DNA from: Bin87 sp034423115
Lineage (GTDB): Bacteria > Chloroflexota > Dehalococcoidia > Lucifugimonadales > UBA3495
DNA: 64,000 bases
NCBI GenBank assembly: GCA_034423115.1
Contig: DAOUJD010000068.1
Coordinates: 1-64,000 of the forward strand
Reading direction: 5' to 3'
Part shown: positions 7,724 to 16,732 of the stretch, one piece after another
How positions within the stretch are numbered: position 1 is the stretch's first letter
Layout of the letters: each line of letters opens with the position of its first letter
Program-made: the position numbers and the translations under genes
The notes under the pieces: model-generated
Told to the model about the DNA's origin: nothing
Databases searched by the model: none
The model's input: the letters and a program-made list of their open reading frames with translations, nothing else

Positions 7724-9556
7724 CTAATTCGATCCGGTTTGTACCGGGTCGCAGTCTGGCAGGTGGTCGAAAGTGTCGAGATCGTTCTCGGAAATGTCTT
7801 TCAATCCCGACGGTATGCACCCGCTCAACTCGTTCCGCTCGACGTACAGCAGGGTCAGATTGCTCAGGTTGGTCAACGCCTCCGGTATCTGGCCGGTCAG
7901 CATGTTGTTGTCCAAATGCAGTTGCTCGAGTTTTGACAGTTGCCCAAGTTCAGAGGGTATCTGGCCCGTCAACTGGTTGTTGTCCAGGTGCAGTTGTTCC
8001 AGATTCTCCAGGCTGCCCAGTTCGGAAGGTATGTCGTCGCTCAACTCGTTGCGGTTGAAGTCCAAGACTTTCAACTCCAGCAATGCTCCCAGTTCAGCTG
8101 GGATTGAACCCGTCAACTCATTTTCACGAAGGCGGAGTTCTTCCAGATTCTCCAAGTCTCCCAAATCGGCGGGAATCGCTCCCTCCAGCCGATTGCTGCT
8201 CAACTGCAAACGCTCCAACTTGGCTAACTTGCCCAATTCGGAAGGAATCGCTCCCTCCAGCCGGTTAGTGGAAAGGTACAAGCTCTCCAGATTCTCCAGG
8301 TCGCCCAGCGCAGCCGGTATCTCGCCGGTCAGCCGGTTGTTGCGGAGGGTCGCTACCTTCAGGTTCTCCAGTTTGCCCAACTCCGTGGGTATCACGCCGG
8401 TGAGTCGGTTATTGCGGAGGAACAACCTGCTCAGTTCCTTGAGATCGCCCAACTCGGCCGGTATGTCCCCGGTCAACTGATTTTCATGGAGATACAGCCC
8501 CCTCAGATTGGTTAATTTACCCAATTGGGGCGGTATCTCCCCGGTCAGTTCGCTGCTGTACAGGCCTAGCCAGTAGAGTCTGGACAGATCACCCAACTCG
8601 GCCGGTATATTCCCGGTAAAATCATTATCGCCGAGCCACAGAGCGCCAAGGTTGGCGAGACCGCCCAACTCGGGTGGTAACTTGCCGGTCAGCTTGTTGC
8701 CGTCCAGGTCAAGAGACCTGAGGTTAGTAAGGCCGATTATTTCGGCCGGTATCTTGCCCTCCAGTTCGTTGTTCCACAACTCCAGATCGGTCAGGTTGCT
8801 GAGGTTGCCCAACTCGGGGGGAATCGGTCCACTGAAATGGTTGTGGTCGAACGACAACACGGTCAAATTGGTGAGATTGCCAATTTCCGCAGGTATCTCC
8901 CCGCCAATCCTGTTGCCATCGAGGTCCAGGGTCTCCAGGCTGGCAAGGTTGCCCAACTCGGGCGGCAACTCACCGCTCAAGTTGTTGTTGTCCAGGTAAA
9001 TGACCAGCACGCAACCGCTACTGTCCGTGGATACACCGAACCATTGGCCGATAGGGGCATCTGAGAGCCAGTTCAGGTTGTTCTGCCATCTGTCGCCGCC
9101 GGTGGAATCGTACAAAGCCACCAAAGCGTCCCGGTCCTCGGCGCAACTGTCCAGCATCAATGCATTAGACCACGGCGACCAGGCCGGTCCGCCAAACCTT
9201 CCGGTGCTTCCCGCGACGGCGAACCAGTACGTCGCGCCTGGTTTCAGGTCCGTGATAGATTGGGAAGTCTGTCCCGTGTTGCGTACGCTCTTGTAAGTCA
9301 GGAAGTCTCGCCACTCCTCACCCGCTTCGTAGGCCGCGTGGAATTCCTCCTGAGAAATCCACGCGAACATGTAAAACCTGGCGTCTGGAACGCCCTCCCA
9401 TGTAATTACAGCGTCTCCGGCATTGGGCCCAGCTTCTGCCTGGGGTTTGCCGGGCGCGGGAAGGTTTCCCTGGGCTGAGACCGGGACCGTGCTGCCGACT
9501 CCAATAACCATCAGAATGACGATAAAAATTGATGCAATGACTGTTCGAAACTTCAA
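7724..9556 (-). CDS. Secreted leucine-rich-repeat protein, plant-type repeats
   Basis: The 610-aa product has a signal peptide (about residues 1-29, ending PVSAQG), then a fibronectin-III-like domain (VITWEGVPDARFYMF to WSPWSNALML, about 45-130). A cap with DRDALVALYDSTGGDRW follows, then 17 repeats of 24 residues with the plant-type pattern NxLTGxIPxELGxLxNL. The array is closed by a Cys-containing cap (LSGCIPSG...DHLPDCDP). Such solenoids bind proteins or glycans outside the cell. I see no anchor after the array, so it is probably released or held by its partner. The start is TTG with AAAGGA upstream. It is transcribed alone. Confidence 0.9.
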   Translation of the reverse strand: MKFRTVIASIFIVILMVIGVGSTVPVSAQGNLPAPGKPQAEAGPNAGDAVITWEGVPDARFYMFAWISQEEFHAAYEAGEEWRDFLTYKSVRNTGQTSQSITDLKPGATYWFAVAGSTGRFGGPAWSPWSNALMLDSCAEDRDALVALYDSTGGDRWQNNLNWLSDAPIGQWFGVSTDSSGCVLVIYLDNNNLSGELPPELGNLASLETLDLDGNRIGGEIPAEIGNLTNLTVLSFDHNHFSGPIPPELGNLSNLTDLELWNNELEGKIPAEIIGLTNLRSLDLDGNKLTGKLPPELGGLANLGALWLGDNDFTGNIPAELGDLSRLYWLGLYSSELTGEIPPQLGKLTNLRGLYLHENQLTGDIPAELGDLKELSRLFLRNNRLTGVIPTELGKLENLKVATLRNNRLTGEIPAALGDLENLESLYLSTNRLEGAIPSELGKLAKLERLQLSSNRLEGAIPADLGDLENLEELRLRENELTGSIPAELGALLELKVLDFNRNELSDDIPSELGSLENLEQLHLDNNQLTGQIPSELGQLSKLEQLHLDNNMLTGQIPEALTNLSNLTLLYVERNELSGCIPSGLKDISENDLDTFDHLPDCDPVQTGSN

Positions 9557-9622
9557 AATTGGAACCGATCCTTTGAATTTATGAGTCCTGCTGGGAAATG
9601 TCCCCGGCGAGCGCGACGAGGT

Positions 9623-10057
9623 TTACTTCGGCACCGCCCACGTCGGCGGTGGCGCGTAGGTGACCGATGCGTCGTTGTCGGCGGGAATTCGGGCTATCAG
9701 CCTGCCATTCTGCACTAATACATCGTGATAAAAAAGTTGAGCTCGGGGGCCATTCACGCATACCCCCTGGCTTTCCTCAAAGCGCCAACCGTGGTCCGGA
9801 CACAGGAAGCTCTTGTCCCACTTGACCACCCGGCCAAAGGCATGGGGGCACACCATGGACATCAGGCGGTATTGCCCGTCTCTGCCCTTGGCCAGCCAGT
9901 GCTCCTCGCCGTTGTCCAGTCGAACCCGCGCCGGGAACTCGCGAAAGTCCGCCACCGCGCCGATGTCCACGCTGCGGGCCGGGGCCATCTTGTTGCCGCC
10001 GATATCGGCGGGGTCGGTGTACATGCGTCGCCGGCGGTGGTAAATATTTTCGCTCAT
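9623..10057 (-). CDS. Rieske [2Fe-2S] domain protein
   Basis: The 144-aa product carries one Rieske domain. Cys70 and His72 (CPH) and Cys86 and His89 (CPDH) are the four cluster ligands, separated by the usual spacing. There is no oxygenase catalytic domain and no membrane anchor, so it is a soluble Rieske ferredoxin or an enzyme's electron-carrying subunit. CAGGAG precedes the start. It lies 19 bp after the small protein gene upstream on the same strand. The partner enzyme is not evident nearby. Confidence 0.85.
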   Translation of the reverse strand: MSENIYHRRRRMYTDPADIGGNKMAPARSVDIGAVADFREFPARVRLDNGEEHWLAKGRDGQYRLMSMVCPHAFGRVVKWDKSFLCPDHGWRFEESQGVCVNGPRAQLFYHDVLVQNGRLIARIPADNDASVTYAPPPTWAVPK

Positions 10058-10076
10058 GGTGCTTCTCCTGGTCGCG

Positions 10077-10397
10077 TTATGCGTCAGTAAGCCCGTCGGT
10101 GGGCAACCCGTCGATAGCTTCTTCTATTGTGATGACCGGGAAAATGACGGCGCGGTTCCAGGCAGCGAGGCCCATGTCGATCACCGCGTTATCTACGGCG
10201 TGGGCGTCGGGGCCATCCAGGATCAGCCACGTTTGATGCGACGATTTGCCTACCCACCCGCCGCGAAACTGGCAGCCCCGGTTCGCCAGCGTTTCGGTCA
10301 AGTCGGCGGACATGCGCAACACGCGATCCCTTATCCGCATGTCCACGCCTGGAGAGTGCTCCGGCGCGTGTCTCAGCGACACCATGTATAAAGCCAT
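10077..10397 (-). CDS. Small conserved protein, ferredoxin-like fold likely
   Basis: The 106-aa product (start MALYMVSLRHAPEHSPG) resembles small dimeric alpha/beta-barrel proteins of the DUF3303/muconolactone-isomerase kind: a first strand with MALYMV, a helix rich in RVLRMSADLTE, a strand with GCQFRGGW and a strand with TWLILDG. GGGAGG lies upstream of the start. It sits between the BtuF-like gene and the Rieske gene on the same strand, so a shared pathway is possible. Family assignment is tentative and no catalytic residue can be named. Confidence 0.6.
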   Translation of the reverse strand: MALYMVSLRHAPEHSPGVDMRIRDRVLRMSADLTETLANRGCQFRGGWVGKSSHQTWLILDGPDAHAVDNAVIDMGLAAWNRAVIFPVITIEEAIDGLPTDGLTDA

Positions 10398-10421
10398 CGG
10401 ACAGCACCTCCCAAAGCGATG

Positions 10422-11366
10422 TTATCGTACTGTAGTAGGTTGGTCGGCCGACGCCGGCCTGAAAATTCCCGGCCGGGTCAACCCGTCGAAAACCTGTGGA
10501 CGCATGGCCTCGGCCAACCCTTCCAGTACGTCGATGACCCGAGGGCCATGCCGGCTCGGAATCTGGCCGTCAAATAGAAACACCCGTCCATCTTTCACGG
10601 CGTCCAGCTCATTCCACGCGGGCAGGTTCGACAAGCGCGTCGTCTCCGCAATCGTTCGATCCATGTTGAACGCGCAGGGCATCACCATCACGTAGTCGGG
10701 CTGGTATTCCAGCACTTCGTCCCAACCGACTTCCCGCGATTTGCCCCACTTTTCGGCCAGTCCTTCCTCACCGCCGGCCAACTCGACCAGTTCCGGAGTC
10801 CACTGTCCCGTGTTGCGCAGCGGTTCCAGCCAGTCGATGCAGAACACTTTGGGACGGCTACCGTCCACCACCCGGCCGCCCACGTATTCGGCTCGCGCCC
10901 GCAGTTCCGCCAGCAAGACCCCGGCGGCCTCGGGAACCCCCGCCGCGTCGCCAATCCGATGTATGTTCCCGAAAATGTCGTCCAGCCCGGCCGGCCGGAT
11001 ACTCAGAATATCGGGCGAATAATCCAGGGTCTTCGCCGCCGTCTCGAACACGGAACCCGCGCCCACGGCGCATACCTCGCACAGTTCCTGGGTCAATATG
11101 ATGTCGGGCTGCAACTGGTGGAGCAAATCGCCGTCGATAATGTACAGGGGATTTCCAGCCGTTCGCGCCTGCTGGATGATGGCGTCAATCTCTGCGCTGG
11201 ACAGGTGCGATTTGCTGCGTATGCTCCGGCTCACCACCGGCAATCCTCGAGCCTCCGCAGGGTAGTCGCACATATGGGAAACGCCGACCAGGGAATCGCC
11301 AAGTCCCAGGGCGAAAACGATCTCGGTTGCGCTGGGCAGCAACGACACGATACGCATGCCCGGCAT
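10422..11366 (-). CDS. BtuF-like substrate-binding protein without signal peptide
   Basis: The product (about 314 aa) belongs to the periplasmic-binding family used for cobalamin and iron-siderophore import: MRIVSLLPSATEIVFALGLGDSLVGVSHMCDYPAEA at the start, DLLHQLQPDIILTQELCEVCAV in the middle and WDEVLEYQPDYVMVMPC later. The first residues are already the first beta-strand, so there is neither a signal peptide nor a lipobox, and no transporter genes are adjacent. Such proteins may be cytoplasmic corrinoid-binding proteins. The start is uncertain: ATG at 11366 or 11357, with no clear ribosome binding site. Confidence 0.75.
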   Translation of the reverse strand: MPGMRIVSLLPSATEIVFALGLGDSLVGVSHMCDYPAEARGLPVVSRSIRSKSHLSSAEIDAIIQQARTAGNPLYIIDGDLLHQLQPDIILTQELCEVCAVGAGSVFETAAKTLDYSPDILSIRPAGLDDIFGNIHRIGDAAGVPEAAGVLLAELRARAEYVGGRVVDGSRPKVFCIDWLEPLRNTGQWTPELVELAGGEEGLAEKWGKSREVGWDEVLEYQPDYVMVMPCAFNMDRTIAETTRLSNLPAWNELDAVKDGRVFLFDGQIPSRHGPRVIDVLEGLAEAMRPQVFDGLTRPGIFRPASADQPTTVR

Positions 11367-11475
11367 TGTAGGCCGATTCGTTTCCGATGGCAAACCTCAA
11401 AGTTCAGCACGGACATACCGGATGTACGGGATGAATAATTGAGAGCGATATGCCAATGGTATGATACGAGCAACT

Positions 11476-12366
11476 ATGACCGCCCGCATCCTGAACGGAA
11501 ACGAACTGGCTGCCGAACTCCGCACAGAGGTGGCCGAGGGCGTCTTCCTGCTGGTCTCAACGTCCGGTGTAACGCCCGGTCTCGCCGCGATATTGGTCGG
11601 CGACGATCCTGCTTCCGCCGTTTATGTGCGCAACAAGGCGCGCGCTTGCGCCTACGCCGGCATATTCTCCGAGACTTTCAACGTGGCCGCCGCGTCCACA
11701 CAGGATGATCTGCGCGTGTTGATCGACCGCCTAAATGCAGACCCCCGGTTCCACGGGATCCTGTTGCAGTTGCCGTTACCCAGTCATTTGAATGAGGCTG
11801 AGGCAATCGAGCGTATTGACCCAACCAAGGATGTGGACGGTCTGCACCCCATCAGCCAAGGCCGGATGCTCCAGGGAGAACCCACCTTCCTGCCCTGCAC
11901 GCCGGCCGGCGTCCAGCAGGTCCTGCTCCGTTCCGGCTATGACCCAGCGGGGCAGCACGTGGTTATCGTCGGCCGCAGCAACATAGTCGGCAAGCCCCTG
12001 GCGGCCTTGCTGATGCAACGCAACTCCGGCGGCAACGCCACGGTGACCGTCTGCCACACCAGGACCCGGGACCTGCCCGATGTCACCCGTCAAGCCGACA
12101 TCCTGGTAGCGGCCATGGGCGTCCCGGGAGCCATCGGCGCCGAAATGGTGCTCCCCGGGGCCGTGGTAATCGATGTGGGAATAAACCGGGTCGATGACCC
12201 GTCCCGACGTCGCGGCTACCGCCTGGTGGGAGATGTCGACTTCGATCCGGTCGCCGCCAAGGCCGAAGCGATCACGCCTGTGCCCGGCGGTATCGGCCCC
12301 ATGACCGTCGCTATGCTCATCAGCAACACCTTGCACGCCGCACGGGTCAGTGCGGGATATGCGTAA
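11476..12366 (+). CDS. folD: Methylenetetrahydrofolate dehydrogenase/cyclohydrolase
   Basis: FolD interconverts 5,10-methylene-, methenyl- and 10-formyl-tetrahydrofolate in one-carbon metabolism. The 296-aa product has the catalytic Tyr-Lys pair in SAVYVRNKARAC, the LPLP segment, LPCTPAGVQQVL, the NADP-binding GRSNIVGKPLAALL and the C-terminal PVPGGIGPMTVAML. Length is normal. I chose ATG 11476 because MTARILNG matches the family start; a second in-frame ATG lies 15 bp upstream. queA begins 20 bp after the stop, so the two may be cotranscribed. Confidence 0.93.
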   Translation: MTARILNGNELAAELRTEVAEGVFLLVSTSGVTPGLAAILVGDDPASAVYVRNKARACAYAGIFSETFNVAAASTQDDLRVLIDRLNADPRFHGILLQLPLPSHLNEAEAIERIDPTKDVDGLHPISQGRMLQGEPTFLPCTPAGVQQVLLRSGYDPAGQHVVIVGRSNIVGKPLAALLMQRNSGGNATVTVCHTRTRDLPDVTRQADILVAAMGVPGAIGAEMVLPGAVVIDVGINRVDDPSRRRGYRLVGDVDFDPVAAKAEAITPVPGGIGPMTVAMLISNTLHAARVSAGYA

Positions 12367-12386
12367 CCGAATACCGCCGCTTTCCT

Positions 12387-13436
12387 ATGACGCTCCGCAC
12401 CAGTGATTTCGACTATCACTTGCCTCCGGAGCTGATCGCGCAGACCCCTGCAGAGCCCAGGGACTCGTCGCGGCTGTTAGTGTTGCACCGGAATCGCAAC
12501 GATGATTGGATCGAACACCGTGGATTTTGCGATCTGACCGATTACCTACGGTCCAGCGACCTGATGGTGTTCAACCGCAGTCGGGTAATTCCAGCACGTT
12601 TCCACGGTCTGGAGTCCCGTTCCGGCGCCCGCGTTGAGGTTCTCTTGGTCCGGAGGCTAAAGCCGGGAATCTGGCAGGCCTTGGGGCGACCAGGTCGTCG
12701 GCTCCGCGTGGGCGCAGAATTGACGGTGGGACCATCATCGGGCGAAGATTCCGCTGATTCAGTGCATATCGATATACTGGCGACCCACGAGAACGGGTTG
12801 CGCACCGTACGCGTTTCCGATGAGTCGCGTTTGGATTCCCTCGGCGAACTGCCGCTGCCACCTTATATTAAGGAAACGCCAGATGACGCCGAGCGTTACC
12901 AGACCGTGTATGCCGACACCGCCGGCAGCGTCGCGGCGCCCACCGCCGGCCTCCACTTCACCGAACGGATGCTGTCTGACATCCGCGATCTGGGTGTCGC
13001 CACGGCGTGGGTGACGCTGCACGTCGGTCTCGACACCTTCCGTCCCGTGCACGGTGAGGACATCGCGGGTCACAAAATCCACACCGAGTGGTTCGAACTG
13101 CCCCAGGATACCGCCGACGCCATTAACCGTACGCGCCGTGAGGGCGGCCGCATAATCGCCGTGGGCACCACCACCGTGCGCACGCTGGAACACGTTGCTA
13201 GCAATGCTGCCGATCAAATCGGAGCAGCCACCGGCGACGCCGACCTGTTCATCCTGCCGGGCCACCAGTTCCGCCTTGTGGATGCAATGCTCACCAACTT
13301 CCACCTGCCCCGATCCACCCTGCTGATGCTGGTATCCGCCTTCGCCGGCCGCCAACGCATCTTGGCCGCCTACCAGGAGGCGATCAACCAGCGCTACCGC
13401 TTCTACTCCTTCGGCGACGCGATGCTGATTCTTTAA
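12387..13436 (+). CDS. queA: tRNA preQ1(34) ribosyltransferase-isomerase QueA
   Basis: QueA transfers the ribosyl group of S-adenosylmethionine to preQ1 in the tRNA wobble position to give epoxyqueuosine. The 349-aa product shows the family's FDYHLPPELIAQTPAEPRDSSRLL start, FNRSRVIPARFHG, the GSVAAPTAGLHFTERML motif, HVGLDTFRPV and the end MLTNFHLPRSTLLMLVSAFAG. It is full length. It follows folD closely, and its stop abuts the stop of the convergent Uma2-family gene (no spacer). No other queuosine gene is in the window. Confidence 0.95.
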   Translation: MTLRTSDFDYHLPPELIAQTPAEPRDSSRLLVLHRNRNDDWIEHRGFCDLTDYLRSSDLMVFNRSRVIPARFHGLESRSGARVEVLLVRRLKPGIWQALGRPGRRLRVGAELTVGPSSGEDSADSVHIDILATHENGLRTVRVSDESRLDSLGELPLPPYIKETPDDAERYQTVYADTAGSVAAPTAGLHFTERMLSDIRDLGVATAWVTLHVGLDTFRPVHGEDIAGHKIHTEWFELPQDTADAINRTRREGGRIIAVGTTTVRTLEHVASNAADQIGAATGDADLFILPGHQFRLVDAMLTNFHLPRSTLLMLVSAFAGRQRILAAYQEAINQRYRFYSFGDAMLIL

Positions 13437-14006
13437 CTACTGCTGGCGCGGCCCGAAGTGGAAAATGTCATCCACCGGACAGGTAAACCCCGGCAGCACC
13501 GGGTCACCCACCACCGTATCGCCCACGCCATAGCGCACTACCGAACCGTCCTCATGGTGGGCATACACCTCCCTCGTCTCGGGATACGCCACCAGCACCA
13601 GCCGCACGCCGGCATCCAGCCACATCTGCGTCTTGGCATCAATCTCCGGTTGCCGGTCGTTGGGGGAGACTACTTCCAGAACCAGGTCCGGAATAACATC
13701 TGCAAAGCCCTGCGGTGGCGGCGGTTCTGCCATGCGTTCGTAAGAGATGAACCCATAGTCAGGTGCCCGTACCGTGTCGGGGTCGCGTTCGATGTTGACG
13801 CCGGTTTCAGCGGCGAAGTCGTGACCCAGGTCCCGGTCCTCAACAAAATTGCCCATCCACCGGCCAAAGCGCACGGCAATCCGACCGTGCTCTAGGCCTG
13901 CTGGCGCCATTTCAATCATCTCTCCACGGATGAGTTCGTGCCGCTTGCCGTCATCAGGCATCGCCAGCAAGTCTTCAGACGTAAACAGTTTCTTTGCGGT
14001 GGTCAT
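13437..14006 (-). CDS. Uma2 family (DUF820) putative endonuclease
   Basis: The 189-aa product is a PD-(D/E)XK-fold protein of the Uma2/DUF820 family: MPDDGKRHELIRGEMIEMAPAG, a central APDYGF with the metal-binding Asp, and VIPDLVLEVVSPNDR with the Glu-containing catalytic strand followed by KTQMWLDAGVRLVLVAYP. Uma2 genes are numerous in Cyanobacteria and Chloroflexota and their role is unclear. GGGAGG supports the ATG at 14006 over longer starts. It is convergent with queA and divergent from mcrB. Confidence 0.85.
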   Translation of the reverse strand: MTTAKKLFTSEDLLAMPDDGKRHELIRGEMIEMAPAGLEHGRIAVRFGRWMGNFVEDRDLGHDFAAETGVNIERDPDTVRAPDYGFISYERMAEPPPPQGFADVIPDLVLEVVSPNDRQPEIDAKTQMWLDAGVRLVLVAYPETREVYAHHEDGSVVRYGVGDTVVGDPVLPGFTCPVDDIFHFGPRQQ

Positions 14007-14150
14007 TGCCCAACCTCCCGGTGAGGCAGCCCGATTACCTGGATACGCCGCATTGTAGCACGGGCCGATTTGCCGTCTGTGGATGCCTGCTATACTCAAC
14101 CCGCTCCGCCGCGATTCGGGCAGGATATACAGCGAAATAGGAGCAACAAA

Positions 14151-15611
14151 ATGGCTACGTCAGCAGGCACTGACAACACGCGCCCCGCTTGGTTCGTCGG
14201 AGCGTCTTATGGCGGTACGGATGACCAGACCGAGCGGTTCATCCGGGAGGGAATTTGGGAAAACGGCTATACAGATGGCAGGTACTTTGACTTGGTGAAC
14301 GACATCCAGCCCGGTGACCGTATCGCCATAAAATCCACCTATGTGCGGAGTAATCCGAACCAACTGACGTTTGATAATCGAGGCAAATCCGTTTCTACGA
14401 TGCGCATCAAGGCTATCGGCATTGTCAAGGAGAACATTGGCGATGGTCGTCACTTGCGAGTCGACTGGCAGCCTGTTGACGAACTAAAGGAATGGTATTT
14501 TTATACCAATAGGGGAACGGTTTGGCGCGTTTTGCCAGTAGCCGGTACATGGCAAGAATGGCATAACATAGGTCTAATCAACTTTGCCTTTCACGGCCAA
14601 CTGCAAGATGTCGCGGGCTACTTGGCAATCCCTTACTGGGGCGAACAGTACGGTTATATTGAGGAACAATACGAAGAGCTAGAGATTGAGGGATTGGAGC
14701 CAGTTTCGTTGACAGATACTCAGTCGCATTACGATATCAACAACATCCTCTCCGACGGCTGCTTCCTTGACCAATCCACTCTCGAATCAATGCTCCACCG
14801 GCTCCGCACCAAGCAGAACATCATCCTCCAAGGCCCGCCCGGTGCCGGCAAGACCTGGCTATCCAGGCGACTCGCCTACGCCCTCATCGGCCATAAAGAC
14901 GACACAAAAGTAAGGCAGGTCCAATTCCACCCCAATCTGTCCTACGAGGATTTCGTGCGCGGCTGGCGACCCGACGGTCAAAGCGGACTTGTTCTCGCTG
15001 ATGGCCCGTTCCTGAAACTTGCCGAAGACGCGCGTGAGGACTCCGATGGCAAGTACGTCATAGTCATTGAGGAAATCAACCGTGGTAATCCCGCCTCGAT
15101 CTTCGGGGAACTGCTGACTCTGTTGGAAGCCGACAAGCGCAACGAACACAGCGCGCTGCAATTGGCCTACTCCAAAGACGGAGAACCACCGTTGCACATC
15201 CCGCCCAACGTGTACGTTATCGGCACCATGAACCTCGCCGACCGCTCGCTGGCCTTGGTGGACTTCGCCCTGCGCCGCCGCTTCGCCTTCTTCGACCTGG
15301 AACCGCAACTCAACGACGCCTGGCGGGAATGGGTGCAGAAAGGATGCGGCATCCCCGACAACTTTCTGGCCGACATCGCGGCGCGGATTAGCGCACTGAA
15401 CGACCAAATCGCCACCGACCGCAACCTCGGCAAACAGTTCCGAATCGGCCACAGCCACGTAACGCCGCCGCCCGATACTCCGATTAACGACCCTCAGCAA
15501 TGGTTCGCGGAAATTGTCGAAACCGAAATCACCCCACTGCTGCGCGAATACTGGTTTGACGATCCGAGCCGCGCGGAAGAAGAATCTCGAAAACTCCTGA
15601 GCGGCTTGTGA
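14151..15611 (+). CDS. mcrB: McrB-like AAA+ restriction subunit with EVE-like N-terminus
   Basis: McrB is the GTP-driven motor of modification-dependent restriction. The 486-aa product has an N-terminal PUA/EVE-like module (about 10-165; PAWFVGASYGG, FIREGIWENGY, IQPGDRIAIKS) that should read the modified base. An AAA+ domain follows, with Walker A GPPGAGKT (228-235), KYVIVIEEINRGN (301-313) and the McrB signature MNLADRS with ALRRRF (360-378). AGGAG precedes the ATG at 14151. The last four bases overlap the GTG start of mcrC, so the subunits are translationally coupled. Confidence 0.92.
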   Translation: MATSAGTDNTRPAWFVGASYGGTDDQTERFIREGIWENGYTDGRYFDLVNDIQPGDRIAIKSTYVRSNPNQLTFDNRGKSVSTMRIKAIGIVKENIGDGRHLRVDWQPVDELKEWYFYTNRGTVWRVLPVAGTWQEWHNIGLINFAFHGQLQDVAGYLAIPYWGEQYGYIEEQYEELEIEGLEPVSLTDTQSHYDINNILSDGCFLDQSTLESMLHRLRTKQNIILQGPPGAGKTWLSRRLAYALIGHKDDTKVRQVQFHPNLSYEDFVRGWRPDGQSGLVLADGPFLKLAEDAREDSDGKYVIVIEEINRGNPASIFGELLTLLEADKRNEHSALQLAYSKDGEPPLHIPPNVYVIGTMNLADRSLALVDFALRRRFAFFDLEPQLNDAWREWVQKGCGIPDNFLADIAARISALNDQIATDRNLGKQFRIGHSHVTPPPDTPINDPQQWFAEIVETEITPLLREYWFDDPSRAEEESRKLLSGL

Positions 15612-16732
15612 CCCTGCAATCTGACACGCCGGTAACCGGCTTCATCGGCAGAATGCCGGTACGCAACATCTGGCTGCTGTTGCTGTATGCTTCTCAACTC
15701 TACCGCGAACTACCGGCGTCCCGCCGTGTCGAGTTGGAAGAAGCGCCGGATGACATACCGGATCTGGTGGCTGAAATCCTCGCCAACGCCGTCGAACGCC
15801 GGCTCAGGCGCAATCTCACCGCCGGCTACCAACGACGGCAGGCCGACCTCAACCGGGTACACGGGCGCATCAACCTGCTCCGCACCGAACGCCGCCAACT
15901 GCTCCAGCGCGCCCGCGTCGCCTGTGTTTTCGACGAACTGACCACTGACACGCCCCGCAATCGCTACGTCAGGGCGACGTTGACCCACGTCGCCGGCGTG
16001 GTCACAGAACCCCACCTGCAACATCGCTGCCGCGACTTGGCCCTCCGCATGGAAATGGCCGGCGCAACCGGCTATATGGATTCCAACCAGGCGCGAAAAA
16101 CCGCGCCGCTCCATAACGCCGGCTGGGTGGACTCCCACGAGCGGCAGATGCTCGCGGCGGCCCAATTGGCTTTGAATCTCCACATCCCGACCGAGCAAGC
16201 TGGCCGCAGCCTGCTGCCCCTCGCAGACCGGAGGGAACGCCGGGGGTGGGAATTGTACGAAGACGCCGTAGCCGGCTTCTACAAAGTGGTACTCACGGAA
16301 TGGGGATGGCGAGTTCGAGCGCAAAGCGGAATTACTTGGCCGATAGAAAACCCGACTCCCGGCCTGCCAGTGATGATGCCGGGGATGACGCGCGACATGG
16401 TTATGGAACATAGGAACCGTCGCATCATCATCGACACCAAGTTCACGTCAATAGTTACAGCGGGCCAGTACGGAAACGAAACGTTCAAGAGCGGCAACAT
16501 CTACCAACTGTACGCCTACTTGCGCTCCCAGGAAACCGCCGCCGATCCGTTCTCGCCCCATTCCACCGGCGTCCTGCTCTACCCGTCCCTCGGCGTAGAC
16601 TACGACGAAGCGACCACCATCCAGGGCCACCGGATCCGTTTCTGCACCGTTGACCTCGCCGCCGACAGCAAAACGATCCGCGAGCAACTACTGCGGATCG
16701 TTCCAGGCGCCCTACCGGACGCGACTAGCTGA
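15608..16732 (+). CDS. mcrC: McrC-like nuclease subunit
   Basis: McrC is the nuclease partner that stimulates McrB and cuts DNA. The 374-aa product starts with a stalk-like region (MPVRNIWLLLLYASQLYRE) typical of McrC and ends with a PD-(D/E)XK core: MTRDMVME, IIIDTKFT (the D...DTK catalytic pair) and YQLYAYLRSQ. The GTG start overlaps the mcrB stop by four bases (GTGA). Its end overlaps the convergent membrane-protein gene by 8 bp. No methyltransferase is adjacent, as expected for a modification-dependent system. Confidence 0.92.
   Translation: MTLQSDTPVTGFIGRMPVRNIWLLLLYASQLYRELPASRRVELEEAPDDIPDLVAEILANAVERRLRRNLTAGYQRRQADLNRVHGRINLLRTERRQLLQRARVACVFDELTTDTPRNRYVRATLTHVAGVVTEPHLQHRCRDLALRMEMAGATGYMDSNQARKTAPLHNAGWVDSHERQMLAAAQLALNLHIPTEQAGRSLLPLADRRERRGWELYEDAVAGFYKVVLTEWGWRVRAQSGITWPIENPTPGLPVMMPGMTRDMVMEHRNRRIIIDTKFTSIVTAGQYGNETFKSGNIYQLYAYLRSQETAADPFSPHSTGVLLYPSLGVDYDEATTIQGHRIRFCTVDLAADSKTIREQLLRIVPGALPDATS

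Noticed and set aside
7773..9060. Tandem array of 72-bp repeats as a possible CRISPR or satellite
   Set aside because: The periodicity is the 24-residue leucine-rich repeat of a coding gene, with no spacers or constant repeat unit.
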